Assembly: GCA_009695275.1 (NCBI GenBank)
Contig: SIBF01000005.1
Coordinates: forward strand, 1 to 53,039
Reading direction: 5' to 3'
Origin: Pedosphaera sp.
GTDB lineage: Bacteria; Verrucomicrobiota; Verrucomicrobiia; Limisphaerales; F1-12-MAGs170
DNA length: 53,039 nt
The notes beneath the pieces were generated by a model. The model saw only the letters and a program-made list of their open reading frames with translations, made no database searches and was not told where the DNA came from. Within the stretch, counting starts at the first letter, position 1; the number at the start of each line of letters is the position of its first letter. Below are positions 9,224 to 17,910 of the stretch, piece after piece. The translations under genes were made by a program, and so were the position numbers.

Positions 9224-10693
9224 ATGAAAACAACCTACGCGCTCGTTCTCCTCAGCCTCGCGACGATCTGCCCTCCGGTGATTGCTCAAACGGAAGTCGG
9301 CAAAAGGGGCACTCCAACAGTTGCAGCTATCATTCCATCCGCGATCGGTCCGAGAACTTTAAACTTTCGCTTTCGCGGGGCTCCGTTGGAAACTGTGTTA
9401 GCTTACATGAGCCAGGCGGGCGGTTTCATTATCAATCTGGAGGCCGATGTGAAAGGCAAAGTCGATGTTTGGAGCAGTCAGCCGTTGAGCAAGGATGAAG
9501 CGTGCGAGGTGTTGAATACAATCCTGAAGAAAAGCGGATTGGCCGCCTTGCGCAATGATCGGACATTGACCATCGTCACCCAGGATGAGGCTCACAAACG
9601 AGACATCCCAGTTAAGAAAGGCAACATCGCCGCGGAGATTCCGAAGACCGATGCCATGGTGACGCAGATCATCGGCGTGAAGCATGTCAATGCAACCCAG
9701 TTGGCGAACAACCTGGTCCAGTTGCTTCCTTCCTACGCGACAATGACGGCCAACGAAAGTGCCAATACGCTGGTTTTGACGGCAACTCAAACTGATGTCC
9801 GGCGAATCACCGAAATCATCAACGCCCTCGATTATGCCATCTCCAGCGTGTCGATTGCAAAGGTGTTCCCGATTCGGTACGGGGACGCGAAAGAATTGGC
9901 TAATGTTATCAAAGAGTTGTTTCAACCAAACCAACAACAGGAGGCCAATCAAAGCCGCCAAGAGTTCAATGTGTCGGGCGGCGGTGGCATCCCTCCGGAA
10001 AGCGGCGCTTTCTCCGGCAGTTCAGGCGATGGAGTCCGGACCGCGATCGCGCCCGTTGTCGCGATAGCAGACGAACGCAGCAATTCCTTGGTGGTAAGCG
10101 CGTCAGAGGAGATCATGCGCGCGACTGAAAAACTCATCAAAGAAATCGACCAATCTGTGTCTGACATCACGGAGTTGCGGGTTTTCCATCTAAAAAATGC
10201 TGACCCTTCGGAGATGGCGGACAAGCTGTCCGAACTATTCCCTGACGACACCAAAGCGGGTAACACTAGCAATCAACAAATTCGATTTGGAGCTGGCCCT
10301 TTCGATAATACGCCCTCGCCGAGCAGCGATCGGATGAAAAAGAAAGGCCAAGTCGTGTCGGTGGCCGACACGCGCACCGCCTCGATCATCGTCAGCGCGG
10401 CGAGCGAGTTGATGCCCCAAATCGCGAAATTAATCGACTCACTCGATTCCAACTCCGCCAAAAAACAAAGGGTGTTTATCTATGCCCTGCAGAGTGGTAA
10501 TGTCCAGAACGTCACGCAGGTTTTGAATGGGATGTTTCAACCCCAAAACAGCCGCAACACTCAAAATAATTCCAGCCAAATCGATGCGCTCATGAATCGA
10601 ATGAACCAGCAATCGACGCGCGGCACCAGCACGGGCTTTGGCGGAAGCAGCGATCAAAGCGGCTCCAGCGGAAGCGGAGGATCTGTTCGATAA
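9224..10693 (+). CDS. Exported secretin-N-domain protein without secretin barrel
   Basis: The protein has a signal peptide (MKTTYALVLLSLATICPP...IAQ), then an STN/N0-like domain (about residues 45-125, FRFRGAPLETVLAYMSQAGG). Three or four secretin N1-type repeats follow, each with the pattern 'hydrophobic strand - GDAKELANVIKELFQ - ANTLVLTA - ITEIINALD', at about residues 140-205, 215-310, 315-415 and 420-445. The tail is Asn, Gln, Ser and Gly-rich (residues 445-489). The C-terminal outer-membrane barrel that makes GspD or PilQ a channel is missing, so this is a periplasmic ring or scaffold-like protein rather than a pore. It is transcribed divergently from the two-component system and shares its putative operator. 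Confidence 0.85.
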   Translation: MKTTYALVLLSLATICPPVIAQTEVGKRGTPTVAAIIPSAIGPRTLNFRFRGAPLETVLAYMSQAGGFIINLEADVKGKVDVWSSQPLSKDEACEVLNTILKKSGLAALRNDRTLTIVTQDEAHKRDIPVKKGNIAAEIPKTDAMVTQIIGVKHVNATQLANNLVQLLPSYATMTANESANTLVLTATQTDVRRITEIINALDYAISSVSIAKVFPIRYGDAKELANVIKELFQPNQQQEANQSRQEFNVSGGGGIPPESGAFSGSSGDGVRTAIAPVVAIADERSNSLVVSASEEIMRATEKLIKEIDQSVSDITELRVFHLKNADPSEMADKLSELFPDDTKAGNTSNQQIRFGAGPFDNTPSPSSDRMKKKGQVVSVADTRTASIIVSAASELMPQIAKLIDSLDSNSAKKQRVFIYALQSGNVQNVTQVLNGMFQPQNSRNTQNNSSQIDALMNRMNQQSTRGTSTGFGGSSDQSGSSGSGGSVR

Positions 10694-10807
10694 ACGGAGA
10701 GCCCTATACCTTCACCTTGATTCGCCTTCGCATAAGCTGGCGAAACAAAAACTCACATTTTGAAAACAGCACACGCTATCCGCTCCACAAGTATCCGCCC
10801 GAATCGG

Positions 10808-10826
10808 CGCGGCTCTGCGAGCCGCG
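10808..10826. repeat. Perfect GC-rich hairpin in intergenic element
   Basis: CGCGGCTC-TGC-GAGCCGCG, an 8-bp perfect stem with a 3-base loop. It lies in the 282-base gap between the secretin-N gene and the Gly/Pro-rich gene. It is not followed by a T run, so it is more like a REP-type palindrome than an intrinsic terminator. The rest of this gap shows no gene. Confidence 0.5.
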
Positions 10827-10975
10827 GCAGTGCGGACAACTTTAAGGCTCGATCGGTTTTTCACACACGAGCCGCTTCGGACGCGCCGCGCGTCTGCCAA
10901 CAGGTCCGTTGAATTTTGTCGGTGGAAATCAAAAAACAAAGCAACAACAACAAACGGAAGGAAAGAATAGTAACT

Positions 10976-11752
10976 ATGAAAAAACCAACTCAACTCACAA
11001 TGGTCCGCGCCCTCGCGCTGGCAGCTTCTTTGTGGATCGGCATCAACAATGTTCAAGCCCAAAACGGGCCCGGAGGGGGAAATTTCGACCCAGAGCAAAT
11101 GCGTCAAAACACGCTCGAAAGAATGCGCGAACAGCTCGAGGTGAAAACTGACGCCGAATGGAAAATCATTTCCGAGCTCATCGAAAAAGTTATGGAAGCT
11201 CGACGTGCGCTCGGCGGCGGCCCTGGGGGCCCTGGGGGATTTGGCGGTCCTGGCGGTCCTGGGGGATTCCGTCCGCCGCCGGGTGATGGGGCAGATCGTG
11301 GGCCAAGCGGGCCGGGTGGATTCCGTCCGGGCGATGGAGGAGATCGTGGGCCCGGTGGATTTGGATCGCAGCAGGGCGATGGAGGGGAGCGCCGACCAGC
11401 CGGCCCTGGTGGTTTGCGTCCACAGCAAGGCGATGAAGGCAACCGTGCGCCGGGCGGCCCTGGTGGTTTTGGACCGCGGCCGGGCAACGGCGGAGGGCGT
11501 GGACCTGGAGGCCCTGGTGGATTCGGTGGCGGCCCGGGTGGATTCAACCGGGAACCAGACATCGAAGCAGAAGCGTTGCAGAAAGCGATTGAAGCCAATG
11601 CCTCGGGCGATGAAATCAAGGCCGGCATACTGAAGCTGCGAGACGCGCGCAAGGAAAGGCAAGCCAAGCTAGAGCAGGCGGAAAATAACCTGCGCCAGGC
11701 GCTTTCGGCGCGTCAGGAAGCCATTGCTGTCATGATGGGAATATTGAAGTAA
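10976..11752 (+). CDS. Secreted Gly/Pro-rich low-complexity protein with helical ends
   Basis: I do not recognise a named family. The ATG at 10976 is preceded by GGAAGGAAAG and opens a clear signal peptide (MKKPTQLTMVRALALAASLW...VQAQ). After cleavage comes a short charged helix (MREQLEVKTDAEWKIISELI), then about 115 residues of Gly/Pro-rich repeats of the type GGPGGFGPRPGDGGDRGP. A C-terminal charged coiled-coil-like helix rich in Lys, Glu, Gln and Ala (about residues 185-258) follows. The upstream TTG in the same frame is not credible. Location is periplasm or outside. Similar low-complexity sequence occurs in the sensor region of the kinase at 6636-8189, a possible functional link. Confidence 0.75.
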   Translation: MKKPTQLTMVRALALAASLWIGINNVQAQNGPGGGNFDPEQMRQNTLERMREQLEVKTDAEWKIISELIEKVMEARRALGGGPGGPGGFGGPGGPGGFRPPPGDGADRGPSGPGGFRPGDGGDRGPGGFGSQQGDGGERRPAGPGGLRPQQGDEGNRAPGGPGGFGPRPGNGGGRGPGGPGGFGGGPGGFNREPDIEAEALQKAIEANASGDEIKAGILKLRDARKERQAKLEQAENNLRQALSARQEAIAVMMGILK

Positions 11753-11763
11753 TGGCGAGTTAT

Positions 11764-11842
11764 GGGAGTGACCGAGGAAGAGCAACAGCGAATGCTGAGG
11801 CGCTCGCGGCTGAATAGAATGTCAACGCGCTCGGTCACTCCC
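11764..11842. repeat. 79-bp element with 13-bp perfect terminal inverted repeats
   Basis: GGGAGTGACCGAG at 11764-11776 is exactly complementary to CTCGGTCACTCCC at 11830-11842. The element lies between the Gly/Pro-rich gene stop and the P-type ATPase stop. It could serve as a bidirectional terminator or be a small palindromic mobile element. No T run supports intrinsic termination. Confidence 0.55.
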
Positions 11843-11889
11843 GTCTTACTCTTGCCTCGCGATGGTGCTCCTACCGGCAATGGCTCCGG

Positions 11890-14223
11890 TCAGGAGCGGG
11901 TTTCCTTCAGGGATGACCCGCCGAAGAGCAGTCGCAAACTGTTCAACACCACGACGACCGTGCTTCCTTCGTGCCCAACGACGCCTAGAGTGAGAGGGAT
12001 TCCACCTACGAGAGCAAAGCCCACCAGCACGACGACGGTGCCCAAAGAGATCACCAGATTCTGCCGGATGATTCGTCGCGCGCGCTGGCTGAGCTGAAAC
12101 GCAGTAAGAAAGTTTTCCAGACGATCGTGCATGAGCACCACTTCGGCTTGTTCAAGCGCCGCGTCAGATCCCCGAGCGCCCATCGCAACTCCCACGTCCG
12201 AAGCAGCGAGGCTCGGGGCGTCATTCACACCGTCGCCGATCATCGCCACTTTTCGGTGCTGCTGGATGAACGACTGAATCACTGCGACTTTTTGCTCGGG
12301 CTTTAATTCCGCTCGTACGTCGTCCAACCCCAACAGATCCTTGAGCCGTTCGGCGGTAGCTTGTCGATCTCCGGTCAACACCACTATCTGCAACTTCAAC
12401 TGGCGCAGCTTCGTCACGACCTCACGCGCCTGCGGCCGAACATCGTCACGCAACAAAATACGACCGAGCAAATCTCCGCTGACCAACCAGACCTCCGAGA
12501 AGCCAGCTTCGGTCAGCGAGACTTCGGCGATGGTCCTTGCCAGCGGGCCTTCGGCAAACCATGCGCGCCGCCCCAGGGCCACCGTGGCGCCCCGATGCAG
12601 CGCTCGCAGTCCGAGGCCGGTTACGGATTCGAAATGCTCCAAGTCCAGCGCGGACAGTTCCTGTTGCCTGCCGTAGCGCGTGATCGCGCGGGCCAATGGA
12701 TGGGTGGACAACCGTTCGAGCGCATAGGCCAGCGCGGCGACCTCTTCCTCTCGTCCGGGCGGGACGCTTTCGACCCGCTCGACCTGCAGCTCGCCTGTCG
12801 TCAGCGTGCCTGTCTTGTCCATGGCCACCACCGTTACCTCCCCGAGCTTCTCCACCGCCGCGCCACCTCGGAAGAGAATGCCGCGCCGGGCGGACCACGC
12901 GATAGCAGCCAGCACAGCGGAGGGAATTGAGAGAACCAACGCGCATGGCGAAGCCACGACCAACAAAGTCATCGCGCGATAAAACGCGCTATTGCTGGCT
13001 GCTGTCGAAACGAACGGCGGCAGGTCAAAGACCAGCCACCAACCAAAGAACATGGTCAGCGAGAGCCCGAGAATACCGTAGGTGTAGCCGGTGCCGAATT
13101 TGTCCGTGAACCGTTGCGACGGCGCTTTGAGGTGCTGGGCCTCTTTGATGAGCTGAACGATTTTTTGGAGCGCGCTCTGGCTTGCAGGCCTTAACACAAC
13201 CACGACCACAACCCCCCATTGGTTTAAGGTTCCAGCCAAAACCAAATCGCCAATCTCCTTTTCCACTGGTATCGCTTCCCCCGTGAGATTGGATTCATCA
13301 CTGGCCGTCTTGCCTTTTACGATTTCGGCATCGACAGGGAATTGCTCACCCGGCTTGATCAGCAACTTCATCCCCGCCCGCAATTGCTCCACCGGCAGGA
13401 TCTGTTCGACCCCGCGCTCGTCCAGCACGGTGGCTACTTTAGGAGCCGATTTGAACAAGGCTCGAATTTCCCGTTGCGTCCGGCCCATGGCGTAATGCTC
13501 CAACGCTCCCGACAGTGAAAAGAGAAACAACAGCGCGGCTCCTTCGCCGAAGGCACCCACGCTAGCGCTGCCGAAAGCGACGGCGAGCATGAGGAAATGG
13601 ACATCGATCGTTGCCTTTCGCAGACGTTCCCAAACCTCTTGAAGAGTGAACCACGAGCCGGTGAGATAGGCTAAGGTATAAAACAGAGTAGCTAGCCGCG
13701 GATCCGGCCAACAATAACCTGCGACCCCGAGGACCGCGCATAATCCCGCGGCGAGCAACTGAACCTTCCATTCGCCCTCATGCTCCGCGTCGTCCGGCAA
13801 AATGATCTCGCGCGGCACCAGCTTTGGCCATGGCATCTCGCGCCAACGCCAGAATCGTGGCGCGGTCGGGCAGGTGACCCGGGCGATGGTCGTGGATTGC
13901 AAGTCCCGGTGAATGGTGATCTTCTCGCGCTCCCCCGGATCCAATGCGATCGGGCAAGCCGAACAATCCGATCGCCCTTCCAGTAAATGGCATCGTTGAC
14001 TCTCGTTGGCCTCCTCGAGCTGGCGGATCTGGGCGGTCAGAGTCTGTTCGAGATCGGTTCGCCGAGGTGTCCCGAGGGTTGCCAAGGAAATCGAGCGGCG
14101 GACGCGATCGATTTTGACGGCTTCGAGCGTCGGCTCAACCTTCATCGTCTTGGCGACAATGTGTACAAGACAATTCGGATCCGCCGCGCCGGTTTGAATC
14201 TTTGTTCCTTCGTCGGAACTCAT
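11890..14223 (-). CDS. Heavy-metal P1B-type ATPase (P1B-4-like)
   Basis: An inner-membrane pump that exports divalent metal using ATP. Visible P-type signatures are the actuator TGEA (SNLTGEAIPVEK), the metal-binding TM motif SPC (ASPCALVLSIPSA), the phosphorylation site DKTGT, the P1B-specific HP dipeptide (STHPLA) and GDGVNDAP. The last TM has GHEGSTVVVVLN. SPC together with HEG-S-T is the pattern of P1B-4 pumps, linked to Co, Fe or Zn efflux. The N-terminus lacks the usual GMTCxxC domain but has a Cys cluster (CHLLEGRSDCSAC, about residues 78-90). The length of 777 residues is normal. It starts 34 bases after the uvrA stop, so the two are probably co-transcribed. Confidence 0.92.
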   Translation of the reverse strand: MSSDEGTKIQTGAADPNCLVHIVAKTMKVEPTLEAVKIDRVRRSISLATLGTPRRTDLEQTLTAQIRQLEEANESQRCHLLEGRSDCSACPIALDPGEREKITIHRDLQSTTIARVTCPTAPRFWRWREMPWPKLVPREIILPDDAEHEGEWKVQLLAAGLCAVLGVAGYCWPDPRLATLFYTLAYLTGSWFTLQEVWERLRKATIDVHFLMLAVAFGSASVGAFGEGAALLFLFSLSGALEHYAMGRTQREIRALFKSAPKVATVLDERGVEQILPVEQLRAGMKLLIKPGEQFPVDAEIVKGKTASDESNLTGEAIPVEKEIGDLVLAGTLNQWGVVVVVVLRPASQSALQKIVQLIKEAQHLKAPSQRFTDKFGTGYTYGILGLSLTMFFGWWLVFDLPPFVSTAASNSAFYRAMTLLVVASPCALVLSIPSAVLAAIAWSARRGILFRGGAAVEKLGEVTVVAMDKTGTLTTGELQVERVESVPPGREEEVAALAYALERLSTHPLARAITRYGRQQELSALDLEHFESVTGLGLRALHRGATVALGRRAWFAEGPLARTIAEVSLTEAGFSEVWLVSGDLLGRILLRDDVRPQAREVVTKLRQLKLQIVVLTGDRQATAERLKDLLGLDDVRAELKPEQKVAVIQSFIQQHRKVAMIGDGVNDAPSLAASDVGVAMGARGSDAALEQAEVVLMHDRLENFLTAFQLSQRARRIIRQNLVISLGTVVVLVGFALVGGIPLTLGVVGHEGSTVVVVLNSLRLLFGGSSLKETRS

Positions 14224-14257
14224 ACTGCCTTATGAACAATCTCTTCGTAAGCCTGGG

Positions 14258-16996
14258 TCAACCACCGGCCAACACGCTACGCAGAAACCGCCCGGTGTGC
14301 GAGTTTTTAACTGCCGCAACAGCCTCGGGCGTCCCTTCGGCGACAAGCCGCCCACCCGACTCGCCGGCTTCGGGCCCTAAATCAATGACCCAATCCGCCT
14401 CGGCGATAAGATCAAGATTGTGCTCGATCACGATAACAGAATGACCGGCATCAACCAGTCGTTGCAACACGTCCACCAATCTCTGAACGTCGGCCATGTG
14501 CAGGCCGATGGTTGGCTCTTCGAGGATGAACAAATTGCGCCGAGTCGCCTTGCTCAGAAGGTCCGGAGACTCCTTCAATCCTGTGAGCAAGTGAGTGACG
14601 AGCTTCATCCGCTGGGCTTCACCACCGCTGAGCGTGGGACTGATCTGGCCGAGCTTCAGGTAGTCCAGGCCGGTATCTTGCAACGCTTCCAGGGGGCGTC
14701 GAATCTTCTTAAAAACCCCAAAGAAATCGATGGCCTCCGCCACGCTCATCTCCAGAATGCGAGCGATATTTTTACCGCGATGTTCGATGTCCAACGTTTC
14801 GCTGTTGAAACGAGTGCCGTTGCAACTCTCGCAGCGCACATAGGCGGGCGGCATGAAATTCATCTCGAGCTTGATCGTGCCCGTCCCTTCACATTCCGGA
14901 CACCGGCCATGCGAGCTGTTGAAGGAAAAGCGGCCGGGTGGATACCCGCGCAATCTGGCTTCGGGCGTTTGGGAAAACAGGAGCCGGATTTCATCGAAAA
15001 AACCGACGTAGGTTGCGGGAATGGAACGTAAGGTTCGGCCAATGGGGGATTGGTCCACCTCATAAACTGCTTTGATCGATTCGTAGCCCTGAAGCCCGCA
15101 GAGGGTTTCAGTGTCTGCATCACTCTTCCCCTTCCGAACGCGATGTTGAATGGTCGGCAAAAGACACTCCCGAACCAAAGTGCTCTTGCCCGAACCGCTC
15201 ACGCCGGTGACAACGATGAAACGATTGAGAGGAAAAGCAATGGTCAGATCCGATAAATTATTCTTCGAGGCATGGCTTAGCACGAGGCAAGCTGAGCTGC
15301 CAGAGGACGAGCCCCGCCGCTTCCGCTCGCGCGGGAGGGCGGAGCGTGCCAAAAGCACCGGCCGCCGTTCACCTCGGTGAGGATAGCGCTTCTGGGTGCG
15401 CAAGCATCGCCCGGTGATCGAGCTCTCGTGCCGCATCAGTTCATCCAAAGTGCCGCTCGCGACGACTTCGCCGCCATGAATGCCCGCGCCCGGGCCAAGG
15501 TCGATGATGTAATCCGCTCGCCGCATCGTTTCTGGGTCATGCTCCACAACGACGAGCGAGTTGCCGCGTAGTTTGAGCATGTCCAGCGCGGCCAGGAGTT
15601 GCTCGTTGTCGCGCGGGTGCAAGCCGATCGTTGGCTCGTCCAGTATGTAGAGCACGCCGCTGAGGTTGGAACCAAGCTGAGCCGCCAAACGAATCCGCTG
15701 GGCCTCTCCTCCGGATAGTGTCGTCGCGCTCCGGCCCAATTGCAGATAGCCCAAGCCCACTTCGCAAAGAAACTTCAGCCGCTCCCTGACCTCCGGCAAA
15801 ATATCCCGCGCAATCTCAGCCGAACGCCCGCTGAATTTGAGCGATCGAAACAACACTAAGGCCTCTTCCACCGCGGCGTTGGAGAGAGCAACGATGGTGG
15901 GGCTCAAAGCGCTTTTATTCTGCGCTCGGCCCGCGTGTTGGGACGCGTTGCCCAAGTCGAGCCGGACCGATCGAGCAATCGGATTCAAGCGGCTTCCGTG
16001 ACACTCCGGACAAATCTCCCTCTTTCCTTCCTGCCACTCGAACCACGATTCTTCGATCGACTCCGCCCGAGCCCCCCGCTCCACGTCCGGCAGATAAAAC
16101 AGCTCTCCAAAGCCCCGGCACGTGGGGCACCAACCTTGGGCTGAGTTGTAGCTGAAATTCTTCGGATCGAGAGGCTCGAAGGATTTTCCGCATTCCGGAC
16201 AAGCGCGCTCAGTGGAATGAATGGAGGCCTTTCCGTCGTCCCCCAGAGCGAACAATGTTCCGTGCCCGAGCTGCAATGTTTCGTCGATGAGTTGCGATGT
16301 CGATTTTTTCGTCGCGGAGGCTCGGCGCGATTTGCTTTCGAGCTTGCCGACGACGACTTCCACATCGTGCTCGCGAAACCGATCCAAGCGAAAAGATTCG
16401 CCGGTCGAGCAGATTGCACCATCCGCCCGAATCTCAGCGTAGCCATGTTTGGCGGCCCATTGCGCCACTTCCGTGTGGAAACCTTTGCGGTTTTTTACGA
16501 CGGGAGCCAACAGCAAAAGATCTCCGCGTTCTTTAACTTCGGCGTGCAGCCGACGTGCAACTTGATCGCTGGTTTGGGCTTCCACGGGCATCTGACATTC
16601 CGGACAAAACTGAGTGCCGAGCCGGGCGTAGAGCAGCCTAAGAAAATGGTAAATCTCCGTGACGGTCGCGACCGTGCTCTTGCCGCCGCCGCGCGAGTTG
16701 CGTTGTTCGATGCTGACAGTCGGCGGAATGCCCGTGATGAGATCGACATCCGGCCGGGAGAGCTGCTCGACAAATTGCCTCGCGTAGGCGCTCATCGAGT
16801 CGAGGAATCGCCGCTGCCCTTCGGCGAAGAGAAGGTCGAAAGCGAGCGTGCTCTTGCCCGATCCGCTCACGCCTGTGATGACGACAAACTGATTGCGGGG
16901 AATGGTAAATGTCAGGTCCTTGAGATTATGCTCTCGAGCGCCGTATATCGAAATGGCATTTTCAGCTTCTGCGCTGACGGGTGTTCCGTTGATCAC
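14258..16996 (-). CDS. uvrA: Excinuclease ABC subunit UvrA
   Basis: UvrA is the damage-recognition ATPase of nucleotide excision repair and works in the cytoplasm with UvrB. Both ABC modules are present: Walker A GVSGSGKSTLAFD near residue 40 and GVSGSGKSTLV near residue 605. Signature motifs LSGGEAQRIRLAAQLGS and LSGGEAQRMKLVTHLL and Walker B-like ILDEPTIGLH and ILEEPTIGLH are also present. The zinc modules are visible as CPEC...CPTC pairs and CPECEGTGT...CESC. At 912 residues it is slightly short of the usual 940. The start is a GTG at 16996. The DNA-binding insert differs somewhat from E. coli (GIPPTVSIEQRNSRGGGKST), so a UvrA2-type paralogue is possible if another uvrA exists elsewhere. 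Confidence 0.93.
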   Translation of the reverse strand: MINGTPVSAEAENAISIYGAREHNLKDLTFTIPRNQFVVITGVSGSGKSTLAFDLLFAEGQRRFLDSMSAYARQFVEQLSRPDVDLITGIPPTVSIEQRNSRGGGKSTVATVTEIYHFLRLLYARLGTQFCPECQMPVEAQTSDQVARRLHAEVKERGDLLLLAPVVKNRKGFHTEVAQWAAKHGYAEIRADGAICSTGESFRLDRFREHDVEVVVGKLESKSRRASATKKSTSQLIDETLQLGHGTLFALGDDGKASIHSTERACPECGKSFEPLDPKNFSYNSAQGWCPTCRGFGELFYLPDVERGARAESIEESWFEWQEGKREICPECHGSRLNPIARSVRLDLGNASQHAGRAQNKSALSPTIVALSNAAVEEALVLFRSLKFSGRSAEIARDILPEVRERLKFLCEVGLGYLQLGRSATTLSGGEAQRIRLAAQLGSNLSGVLYILDEPTIGLHPRDNEQLLAALDMLKLRGNSLVVVEHDPETMRRADYIIDLGPGAGIHGGEVVASGTLDELMRHESSITGRCLRTQKRYPHRGERRPVLLARSALPRERKRRGSSSGSSACLVLSHASKNNLSDLTIAFPLNRFIVVTGVSGSGKSTLVRECLLPTIQHRVRKGKSDADTETLCGLQGYESIKAVYEVDQSPIGRTLRSIPATYVGFFDEIRLLFSQTPEARLRGYPPGRFSFNSSHGRCPECEGTGTIKLEMNFMPPAYVRCESCNGTRFNSETLDIEHRGKNIARILEMSVAEAIDFFGVFKKIRRPLEALQDTGLDYLKLGQISPTLSGGEAQRMKLVTHLLTGLKESPDLLSKATRRNLFILEEPTIGLHMADVQRLVDVLQRLVDAGHSVIVIEHNLDLIAEADWVIDLGPEAGESGGRLVAEGTPEAVAAVKNSHTGRFLRSVLAGG

Positions 16997-17163
16997 CTTG
17001 AATTAATAGCATTAACGAGAGACTTAGCAAAAAAGCTTTTATTTCTGATGTGCCATTGTCCAGTCGCATTGGAGCCGCCGACGATGGGAATCCATTGCAG
17101 CGGCCTCTCGATGGAAGTTTTTACAGCCTAGTGAAACAAGCGGCGAGTGCCTAAACTCCTGTG

Positions 17164-17745
17164 ATGTTAATCGCTTTTCATAAGCCGTATGGAGTGATCT
17201 CGCAATTTACAAGCGATGGCTCTCGCCACGATACTTTGGCGGCCTTTGGGTTTCCGACCGCAGTGTATCCGATTGGGCGTTTGGACGCTGAGACCGAGGG
17301 TTTGCTTTTGCTCAGTGACGAGCCAGAGCTTAACGCGAAGCTATTGCACCCGCGCGAGGGTCATCGGCGTGTTTATTGGGTCGAGGTCGAGCGCACGCCT
17401 CCGACAGAAGCTCTGAAAAACCTGACTGCCGGAATCATCACTCAAGGCCGCAAAACATTGCCTTGCCGGGCTTGGCTGCTGACGCCTCAACCGAATCTGC
17501 ATCCTCGAAACCCTCCCGTTCGATTTCGCAAATCGGTCGAGACCTGCTGGCTGGCGCTTGAGTTAACGGAAGGGAAGAACCGCCAGGTGAGAAGAATGAC
17601 CGCCGCCGTGGGCCATCCCACCTTGCGGTTGATCCGCGTTCAGATTGGGAATTATGAACTTGGGCAATTGATGGCCGGCACATGGAAAACTCTGACCGCG
17701 CCAGAACGCGAGCTCGTGTTTCAAAAAGAGGGCCGCGACACCTAA
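17164..17745 (+). CDS. rluE: 23S rRNA pseudouridine synthase, RluE-like
   Basis: This RsuA-family enzyme isomerises a uridine in rRNA. The short form without an S4 domain matches RluE, which modifies U2457 of 23S rRNA in E. coli. Visible features are FHKPYGVISQFT at the N-terminus, the catalytic Asp in GRLDAETEGLLLLS, LHPREGHRRVYWVEVE, and the C-terminal GKNRQVRRMTAAVGHPTLRL. At 193 residues it fits the family. The frame could also begin at the GTG at 17161, directly before the ATG. It is divergent from uvrA across 164 bases that must contain both promoters; no clear box stands out there. Confidence 0.9.
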   Translation: MLIAFHKPYGVISQFTSDGSRHDTLAAFGFPTAVYPIGRLDAETEGLLLLSDEPELNAKLLHPREGHRRVYWVEVERTPPTEALKNLTAGIITQGRKTLPCRAWLLTPQPNLHPRNPPVRFRKSVETCWLALELTEGKNRQVRRMTAAVGHPTLRLIRVQIGNYELGQLMAGTWKTLTAPERELVFQKEGRDT

Positions 17746-17750
17746 TTCCC

Positions 17751-17900
17751 ATGCGCTTTCAAGATGAGCCTAAGACGCGCCGGACTTTGAGCCTTTGGCG
17801 AGGCGCGAACGAGGCGCATATCCGCAGCGATATGCAACGAGTGAGCAACGAAGCCAGGGGATCAAAGGACCAGCGCATCAGACGCATCTTGAAAGCGCAT
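17751..17900. repeat. 150-bp element with 16-bp perfect terminal inverted repeats
   Basis: ATGCGCTTTCAAGATG at 17751-17766 is exactly complementary to the bases at 17885-17900. Inside is a smaller dyad, GCATAT-CCGCAGCG-ATATGC. The element starts 6 bases after the rluE stop and ends 10 bases before the tldE-like stop, so it fills the convergent gap. The phrase GAGGCGCGAACGAGGCGC recurs nearly unchanged around 22294-22311 (GAGGCGCGAATGAGGCGC), suggesting a dispersed family. No coding sequence fits inside. Confidence 0.65.
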
Positions 17901-17910
17901 TGGAATAAGC

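Noticed and set aside
11104-11667. Pro-rich antisense frame to the Gly/Pro-rich secreted protein
   Set aside because: Complement of Gly codons gives Pro codons; the plus frame has a signal peptide and a ribosome-binding site.
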